NCBI GenBank assembly: GCA_029945495.1
Contig: JAQSCR010000479.1
Location: forward strand, 1-11,640
Direction of reading: 5' to 3'
DNA from: Pseudolabrys sp.
GTDB lineage: Bacteria > Pseudomonadota > Alphaproteobacteria > Rhizobiales > Xanthobacteraceae
DNA: 11,640 bases
Each line of letters starts with the position of its first letter. Position 1 is the first letter of the stretch. The translations under genes and the position numbers were made by a program. The notes beneath the pieces were generated by a model. The model was given only the letters and a program-made list of their open reading frames with translations, had not been told where the DNA came from and did not search any database. Of the stretch, positions 7,487 through 11,640 are shown piece after piece.

Positions 7487-8326
7487 TCACACATCCTGCG
7501 GACTGGCGAATTCCGCCGATGAGTGGCCCTTGATCTCGCGCGCGGGCGGACGGCCGAAAATATCACGCCCGGTCGGTTGCCAGGTGCAGACCTCGCCGGC
7601 ATTCACCCAGATGGTCTTGAATTCGGCCGGCGCGAAGAATTCCGCGAACACCAGTTCGTCGTCCTTGGCGGCTTCGAGATAGTGCCGCTCGCGGTCGGGA
7701 TAATAGATCACGTCGCCGGCGCGCACCGGGTGCGGCTGCTCGCTGGCATAGACCGTGCCGCGACCGCGCAGCACATACATGAAGTGCTCGGCGCCTTCGT
7801 GATGGTGATTGGCCGCCGCCGTGCCCGGCGGATAGATGATCATTTCGCCCTTCACCGCCTTGGTGGCGAACAACTTCGGCGTCACCAGATAGATGCGCTT
7901 GCGCGCGTCGTGCTCGGAATCCAGCACCGGCTCGCGCGTCCAGTCCGCCAGCCGGAACGGCGGCGGATTGTGTGCGAAGCCGGGATCGAGCCGCGCGGCA
8001 TCGGGGATTTCGCCGTACAGAAACACCGCCCCGCCGGCCGCCTGCAAACGGCCGGCAAAGCCGGGCGGCAGGAACGCGACATGCGCATCCGACAGCGCCG
8101 CTTCCATGTCGCCGTGCCGCAGCACGGCCTCGCCCGCCAGGCCCTGCAACCAGGCGACGCTGCCGGCCGGCACCGCCAACGACAGATCGCCGCCGGCGGC
8201 AAGGCTCAGGCGATCGAGTAGAATGCCGGTGCCGGGCACGCGGGTCGCGGTCAGCAGCCTTTGGCGCCGGCCGCCGGTTCCGCATGGCTCGGCATCCACG
8301 GTGCTTTCGTTGAATATAACTGCCAC
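7487..8326 (-). CDS. Two-domain cupin (bicupin) protein, substrate unknown
   Basis: A 279-residue cytoplasmic protein with two cupin barrels. The N-terminal one (about 25-105) lacks the metal histidines and looks structural. The C-terminal one (about 155-235) has an intact metal site: H174, H176 and E180 in the first motif (NHHHEGAEHFMYVLRG) and H215 in the second (GDVIYYPDRERHY). A conserved KRIYLVTP (143-150) precedes it. Such proteins can be dioxygenases, isomerases or aminohydrolases; the overall plan recalls (S)-ureidoglycine aminohydrolase, but nothing here proves that. The start is GTG at 8326, supported by AGAGGG about 8 nt upstream; no in-frame ATG gives a better N-terminus. It is a single gene, divergent from the ATPase pair. 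Fold is confident, reaction unknown. Confidence 0.8.
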   Translation of the reverse strand: MAVIFNESTVDAEPCGTGGRRQRLLTATRVPGTGILLDRLSLAAGGDLSLAVPAGSVAWLQGLAGEAVLRHGDMEAALSDAHVAFLPPGFAGRLQAAGGAVFLYGEIPDAARLDPGFAHNPPPFRLADWTREPVLDSEHDARKRIYLVTPKLFATKAVKGEMIIYPPGTAAANHHHEGAEHFMYVLRGRGTVYASEQPHPVRAGDVIYYPDRERHYLEAAKDDELVFAEFFAPAEFKTIWVNAGEVCTWQPTGRDIFGRPPAREIKGHSSAEFASPQDV

Positions 8327-8525
8327 CGAAACGCCCTCTTGCGTTGAAGCCGTTAGCCAACCGATTGAAATTCCGGCATTATATTACCGGGCGATTGTCG
8401 GCCCGCTTGGCGCGGGAAATCGCGCACGATTCGAATAATCCTGTCATCCTTCCGGAACACGCAGTAGTAAGATACCCGATAGGGAGCGACGCCGATCTGT
8501 CGCATTTCGACTTTAGAGTAGCGCA
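8327..8525. promoter_or_regulatory. Divergent control region, cupin / ATPase pair
   Basis: This 199-nt gene-free region between divergent start codons must hold promoters for both sides. On the minus strand a perfect TATAAT (plus positions 8378-8383) could be the cupin -10, although no good -35 sits 16-18 nt upstream. That -10 is embedded in an imperfect palindrome, CCGGCATTATATTACCGG (8373-8390), symmetrical at 7 of 9 base pairs. A second small dyad, CCCGC/GCGGG, is at 8402-8416. No clear plus-strand promoter was found, and the Shine-Dalgarno of the gene at 8526 is weak. Confidence 0.5.
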
Positions 8526-9284
8526 ATGGCCAAACCAGCAGTCGTTCTCGTGGGTGCCGACAAAGGCGGCGTCGGCAAAACCACCGTCGCCCGTACCCTG
8601 CTCGATTATTTCGGCGCCCACCAGACCCCGACGCGCGCCTTCGACACCGAAGCGCCGCGCGGCACGCTGCATCGCTTCCATCCGGAAAAAACCGAGATCG
8701 TCGATGTGACGCAGATCGCCGACCAGATGAAGATCTTCGACACGCTCGGCAGCGCCGACGCCAAGGTGACGGTGATCGACATTCGCGCCGGCCTGTTGTC
8801 ACCAACCTTGCAGGCGCTCAACGATATCGGCTTCATCGAATCGGCCAAGAAGGGCCAGATCACCTTCGCGGTGTTTCACATCCTCGGGCCGTCGATTGCT
8901 TCGCTCGAGGAAATCAACGAGACCGCGCGCTTCGTCGGCGACGCCAGCTACTTCCTGGTGAAGAACCACATCAACGAGACTTCGTTCTTCGACTGGGACC
9001 CGTCGACCTACAATTCCTATTTCAACCAGATCAAGAACGCGCAAGAGATCAACATCCCCAAGCTCAACGAGATGGCGACCGAGCAGGTGGAAGTGGCCAG
9101 CGTTCCCTATGTGCAATTCGTCGCCAACAAGAACGCCAAGGCCGAGGCCGCCAACTATTCGTTCGTGCTGCGCGGCTATGTGCGCCACTGGCTCGGCAAT
9201 GTCTGGGGCGAATACGACCGGGTCAAGCTGATCGATCTGGTTTCGCCGAAAGCCGAGAGCAACGTCCGCCAGGTAGCCGGTTAG
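8526..9284 (+). CDS. ParA/MinD-like P-loop ATPase, first of a tandem pair
   Basis: A 252-residue protein of the SIMIBI/ParA-MinD superfamily. It begins with a complete deviant Walker A motif, GADKGGVGKTT (10-20), with signature lysine K13 and phosphate-binding K18. A switch-I-like FDTEAPRG follows (39-46, D40). The Walker B-like strand is VTVIDIRAG (81-89, D85), with IRAG where ParA has a PPG-type turn. KNHIN (146-150) may mark the nucleotide-base strand. The C-terminal third has no feature I recognise: no membrane segment and no MinD-type terminal amphipathic helix is evident. No ParB gene or parS-like site is visible, so a standard partition role is unsupported. The start is fixed by the P-loop near the N-terminus, despite a weak Shine-Dalgarno. 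The next gene, 57 nt away, is a diverged copy. Confidence 0.85.
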   Translation: MAKPAVVLVGADKGGVGKTTVARTLLDYFGAHQTPTRAFDTEAPRGTLHRFHPEKTEIVDVTQIADQMKIFDTLGSADAKVTVIDIRAGLLSPTLQALNDIGFIESAKKGQITFAVFHILGPSIASLEEINETARFVGDASYFLVKNHINETSFFDWDPSTYNSYFNQIKNAQEINIPKLNEMATEQVEVASVPYVQFVANKNAKAEAANYSFVLRGYVRHWLGNVWGEYDRVKLIDLVSPKAESNVRQVAG

Positions 9285-9341
9285 CGTCACGCGCGCCGGC
9301 TCGTTTCGCTCGCGCCTGAGGATGACGGGTCGAGAGAGACG
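9285..9341 (+). other. Spacer between the two ATPase genes, possible repeat remnant
   Basis: This 57-nt gap contains two copies of GCTCG close together (GGCTCGTTTCGCTCGCGCC), then GATGACGGGTC, then the GAGAGAG ribosome binding site of the next gene. The nine bases TGACGGGTC (9323-9331) also open the window at 1-9. It reads like the edge of an intergenic repeat, but two short matches do not prove one. No terminator is seen, so co-transcription of the two ATPase genes is possible. Confidence 0.3.
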
Positions 9342-10058
9342 ATGACGTTCCGTAACACCGTTACCATCGTCGCCTCGCCGCGCTCGCGTACTGGCAAGAC
9401 TTTGCTCGCGCGCCTGCTGGTCGATTACCATCGGCAGGAAAGCCGCGCCTTTCAGGCCTTCGACCTCAATGGCGGCGACGACACGCTGGCGCAGTTTCTG
9501 CCCGGTGAGGTCATCCAGGCCGGCGTCGGCGACGTGCAGGGCCAGATGGCCTTGTTCGATTCGCTGGTTTCTCCCGACGACGTCGCCAAGATCGTCGATG
9601 TCGGCTACGAGGCCTTCGACTCGTTTTTCACGCTGGCACACCAGATCGGCTTCATGGACGAAGCGCGGCGGCGCAGAATCGCGCCGGTGATCCTGTTCAT
9701 GATCTCCGCCGACCGCGCCTCGACCGAGGCCTATCGCACCCTGCGCGTGCGCTTTCCGCGTCTGACTTTGTCGCCGGTGCATAATGAAATGCTCGGGCCC
9801 GGCCAGTACCGCGATAAATATCCGATCGCCGGCGCCGGCGCGGCGATGCTGCGCTTTCCGGCGCTGGCGCCGGGCCTGCGCAAATACATCGAGAAGCCGC
9901 CGTTTTCATTCTCCGGCAGCGAACTCGCCAACACGAAAAACATTCCGCTCGACGTCCATATCGAATTGCAACGCTGGCTCCGCAAAATGCATATCGAGTT
10001 CCGCGAGCTCGATCTGCGCGTTTTGCTGGCGGATTTGCAGGCGTCGCTGCGATTGTAA
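9342..10058 (+). CDS. Degenerate ParA-like P-loop protein, second of the pair
   Basis: A 238-residue relative of the preceding protein. Landmarks line up with a constant offset of one residue over the first 150: R14 for K13, G18-K19-T20 for G17-K18-T19, D41 in AFDLNGG for D40, LFDSL for IFDTL, D86 in KIVDVG for D85, IGFMDE for IGFIES, and N148 for N147. The P-loop is altered: PRSRTGKT (13-20) has Pro where a glycine is usual and Arg in place of the signature lysine, so ATP hydrolysis or dimer activation may differ. After residue 150 the two proteins diverge, and this one has a charged helical C-terminus (205-235). The ATG at 9342 has GAGAGAG upstream. It may act as a regulatory or heterodimer partner of the first; function is unknown. 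Confidence 0.8.
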   Translation: MTFRNTVTIVASPRSRTGKTLLARLLVDYHRQESRAFQAFDLNGGDDTLAQFLPGEVIQAGVGDVQGQMALFDSLVSPDDVAKIVDVGYEAFDSFFTLAHQIGFMDEARRRRIAPVILFMISADRASTEAYRTLRVRFPRLTLSPVHNEMLGPGQYRDKYPIAGAGAAMLRFPALAPGLRKYIEKPPFSFSGSELANTKNIPLDVHIELQRWLRKMHIEFRELDLRVLLADLQASLRL

Positions 10059-10071
10059 CAAATTCACCGAA

Positions 10072-10086
10072 AATTCGCGCCGAATT
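10072..10086. repeat. Short perfect dyad upstream of the small membrane gene
   Basis: AATTCG (10072-10077) and CGAATT (10081-10086) form 6-bp arms around CGC, 13 nt after the stop of the second ATPase gene. The rest of the 148-nt gap 10059-10206 contains another small dyad, GTTC-GGC-GAAC, and no gene. The site could be an operator or a weak hairpin; no T-run follows, so it is not an intrinsic terminator. I found no convincing promoter boxes in the gap, although its base composition looks less GC-rich than the flanking genes. Confidence 0.35.
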
Positions 10087-10206
10087 GCGCGAGGGATACT
10101 ACACGCCGGTACCACCATCCGGTTCGGCGAACATGCTATGGAACGAAACTGCAGCTGGGGTGTTCCCTACCCGCAACTTTCCGCGAAATGCGTAGGAGGC
10201 TACACG

Positions 10207-10329
10207 ATGTGGATTTCATTCTTCACCGTCGCCCTCGTTATCGCTATCGGTCTGGCTACTGCGTCGCTCGTCATCGAATCAAACACCAAGGCGCCGCGCC
10301 GGATGGTTCGCCGGCGGGTTCGCAGTTAA
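10207..10329 (+). CDS. 40-residue single-pass membrane protein
   Basis: A small gene encoding MWISFFTVALVIAIGLATAS followed by a short polar and then arginine-rich tail ending RRMVRRRVRS. Residues 2-24 are one hydrophobic helix; by the positive-inside rule the basic tail should stay in the cytoplasm. Support for a real gene is strong for its size: a perfect AGGAGG Shine-Dalgarno (10195-10200) with ideal spacing to the ATG, and a strong intrinsic terminator 31 nt after the TAA. An upstream in-frame extension to 9784 runs inside the ATPase gene and is a shadow. I recognise no family. It may be a regulator of a membrane complex or a stress-induced small protein; the function cannot be inferred. 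Confidence 0.75.
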   Translation: MWISFFTVALVIAIGLATASLVIESNTKAPRRMVRRRVRS

Positions 10330-10360
10330 TCTAAACCTGTTGTCTGAGTGGTATCCCTCT

Positions 10361-10388
10361 CGGCGGCCTTCGGGCCGCCGTTTTTTTT
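10361..10388 (+). terminator. Rho-independent terminator
   Basis: A perfect 8-bp GC-only stem, CGGCGGCC (10361-10368) with GGCCGCCG (10373-10380), closes a TTCG tetraloop and is followed at once by eight T residues (10381-10388). This is a textbook intrinsic terminator for plus-strand transcription. It ends the transcript of the small membrane protein and insulates the downstream transporter gene. Confidence 0.95.
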
Positions 10389-10403
10389 GGGGCCGCCTTT
10401 TTC

Positions 10404-10433
10404 TTGCGCGGCCGGCCGGGAACTCTGTAATAC
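10404..10433 (+). promoter_or_regulatory. Possible sigma-70 promoter of the transporter gene
   Basis: TTGCGC (10404-10409) and TAATAC (10428-10433), separated by 18 nt, resemble -35 and -10 boxes. They lie directly between the terminator and the ATG at 10441, where a promoter is expected. Transcription would begin about 7 nt after the -10, near 10440, leaving almost no leader. Confidence 0.45.
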
Positions 10434-10440
10434 TGCCTTT

Positions 10441-11640
10441 ATGCAACGTCCGCTGGTTTTCTCGAGGCGCTTTGCGCCGCTGTTCTGGTGTCAGTTCTTC
10501 GCCGCCTTCAACGATAATTTTTTGAAGACCTCGCTGGTGTTCCTGATCCTGTTCGGCGCCGACGTCACGCAGGCCGAGGCGGGCGCGCTGATCACGCTGG
10601 CGAGCGCGATCTTCATCGCGCCCTACTTCATCCTGTCCGGGCTCGGCGGCGAACTCGCCGACCGCTACGACAAGGCACGGGTGGCGCAGTGGCTCAAATT
10701 CGTCGAGATCCTGGTCGCCATCATCGCGGTGGCCGGCTATACGCGGCAGTCGATCCCGCTGCTATTCGTGGCGCTGCTCGGCTTCGGCATCATCGCGGCG
10801 CTGTTCGGCCCGATCAAATACGGCATCCTGCCCGATCATCTCGAGCGTGAAAGACTTCCGGCCGCCAATGCGCTGGTCGAGGGCGCGACCTTTATCGCCA
10901 TCCTGACCGGCACCATCGTCGGCGGCCTGGCCGCGCAAAGTCCGTATCTTGGCGGCGGCGTCCGCCTCTTCGGCGTGCTGGTGATCGGCTTTGCCGTCGC
11001 CTGCTGGCTGTCGGCCTTGCGCATTCCGCCGAGCGGCGAAGGCGCGCCGCACCTTAAGGTCACCAACAACATCGTGTCCTCGACCGCCGCCATGATCCGC
11101 CACCTGCACGCCGACAAACGGCTATGGTGGGGCGCGATGGTGACGAGCTGGTTCTGGCTCATTGGCATCGTGGTGATGTCGCTGCTGCCGCCTTTGATCA
11201 AGACATTGCTCGGCGGCAATGAGGACACCGTCACCGCTTATCTCGCGGTGTTCTCGATCGCCATCGGCATAGGCTCCGCGCTCGCCGCGCTGATCGCGCG
11301 CGGCCGCATCGTGCTGCGCACGACGCTCGCCGGCGCGCTGCTGCTCGGGGTGTTCGCACTCGACCTCGGCATGACGACGCTGGGCGTGTCAGCGGCGGCG
11401 GCAGCGCAGGCGCCGCAAGCGGTGTTCGGAACGCCGCTCGGCCTGCGCGCCGCGATCGATCTGGCCGGGCTCGCGGTCGCCGGCGGGCTGTTCATCGTGC
11501 CGGCTTTTGCCGCCGTGCAGGCCTGGTCGGATGCCGATTACCGCGCCCGCACCGTCGCCGCGGTCAATGTGCTCAATGCCGCCTTCATGACCGGCGCCAC
11601 CGTGCTGGTGGCGCTGTTGCAGCATTTCGGCGTCACCGTG
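10441..11640 (+). CDS. LplT-like MFS transporter, likely N-terminus of an Aas-type fusion (partial)
   Basis: The frame is open from the ATG at 10441 to the window edge (400 codons, no stop), so the 3' end is missing. It encodes a polytopic membrane protein that starts FSRRFAPLFWCQFFAAFNDN (7-26). It has an MFS motif A-like loop GGELADRYDK (69-78) and the LplT/Aas signature FGPIKYGILPDHLERERL (122-139) followed by ANALVEG. LplT flips lysophospholipids across the inner membrane. In many Hyphomicrobiales this domain is fused to PlsC-type acyltransferase and acyl-ACP synthetase domains, forming one protein of over 1100 residues that reacylates lysophospholipids. Whether the fusion exists here lies beyond the window. 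No Shine-Dalgarno precedes the ATG, and no in-frame start codon is close upstream. Confidence 0.88.
   Translation, partial: MQRPLVFSRRFAPLFWCQFFAAFNDNFLKTSLVFLILFGADVTQAEAGALITLASAIFIAPYFILSGLGGELADRYDKARVAQWLKFVEILVAIIAVAGYTRQSIPLLFVALLGFGIIAALFGPIKYGILPDHLERERLPAANALVEGATFIAILTGTIVGGLAAQSPYLGGGVRLFGVLVIGFAVACWLSALRIPPSGEGAPHLKVTNNIVSSTAAMIRHLHADKRLWWGAMVTSWFWLIGIVVMSLLPPLIKTLLGGNEDTVTAYLAVFSIAIGIGSALAALIARGRIVLRTTLAGALLLGVFALDLGMTTLGVSAAAAAQAPQAVFGTPLGLRAAIDLAGLAVAGGLFIVPAFAAVQAWSDADYRARTVAAVNVLNAAFMTGATVLVALLQHFGVTV

Noticed and set aside
7182..7490. Minus-strand frame across the tRNA containing RRDLNPRPPAYEADALPLSY
   Set aside because: It is the antisense translation of the tRNA-Thr gene, a well-known type of spurious protein in databases.
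7487..8326. Naming the cupin as (S)-ureidoglycine aminohydrolase
   Set aside because: The bicupin plan is similar, but no purine-catabolism neighbours or family-specific residues are visible.
7563..8360. 265-residue minus-strand frame overlapping the cupin gene
   Set aside because: Arg/Ala-rich shadow frame. The overlapping frame has intact cupin metal motifs.
8526..10058. A ParABS partition cassette or MinCDE system
   Set aside because: No ParB, parS-like repeats, MinC or MinE is present, and neither protein shows a MinD-type C-terminal amphipathic helix.
9784..10206. Upstream extension of the small membrane protein into the second ATPase gene
   Set aside because: It runs out of frame through a supported coding region. 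The ATG at 10207 has a perfect Shine-Dalgarno and gives a clean membrane helix.
1..11640. CRISPR arrays, insertion sequences, or phage genes and an attachment site at tRNA-Thr
   Set aside because: No regularly spaced repeats, transposase or integrase frames, or direct repeat of the tRNA 3' end were found. The tRNA flanks contain core or single accessory genes.

Overview
The window is GC-rich chromosomal DNA, most likely from an alphaproteobacterium of the order Hyphomicrobiales (Bradyrhizobium/Xanthobacter-like). The main reason is the conserved block hemC - hemD - mitofilin/Mic60 - HemY-type TPR protein on the plus strand, divergent from tsaD - gpsA - EVE-domain gene. The genus is an inference from gene order and base composition only; no search was run.

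Left arm (35-2541, minus strand): tsaD (tRNA t6A synthesis), gpsA (glycerol-3-phosphate dehydrogenase) and an EVE-domain protein form a tight operon with gaps of 25 and 4 nt. A 63-nt divergent intergenic region (2542-2604) separates it from the haem operon. Haem/envelope operon (2605-7171, plus strand): hemC and hemD make uroporphyrinogen III from porphobilinogen. They are followed by two inner-membrane proteins, a Mic60/mitofilin homologue and a HemY_N/TPR protein. This gene pair is linked in many alphaproteobacteria and has been tied to membrane shaping.

Middle (7278-8326): a tRNA-Thr(CGT) with encoded CCA is followed by a dyad-rich, gene-free 134-nt stretch, then a minus-strand two-domain cupin protein with a GTG start.

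Right arm (8526-11640, plus strand): two tandem ParA/MinD-like P-loop proteins are clearly diverged copies of each other, with no ParB or Min partner in view. Next come a 40-residue single-pass membrane protein with a perfect Shine-Dalgarno and a strong rho-independent terminator. Last is the 5' part (400 codons, open at the window edge) of an LplT-type MFS transporter, probably the N-terminal domain of an Aas-like acyl-ACP-phospholipid acyltransferase fusion.

Most of the window is ordinary core genome. The least explained part is 8327-10388: the tandem ATPase pair, the small membrane protein and their control regions. No gene-free stretch exceeds 300 bases; the largest is about 200 bases (8327-8525).
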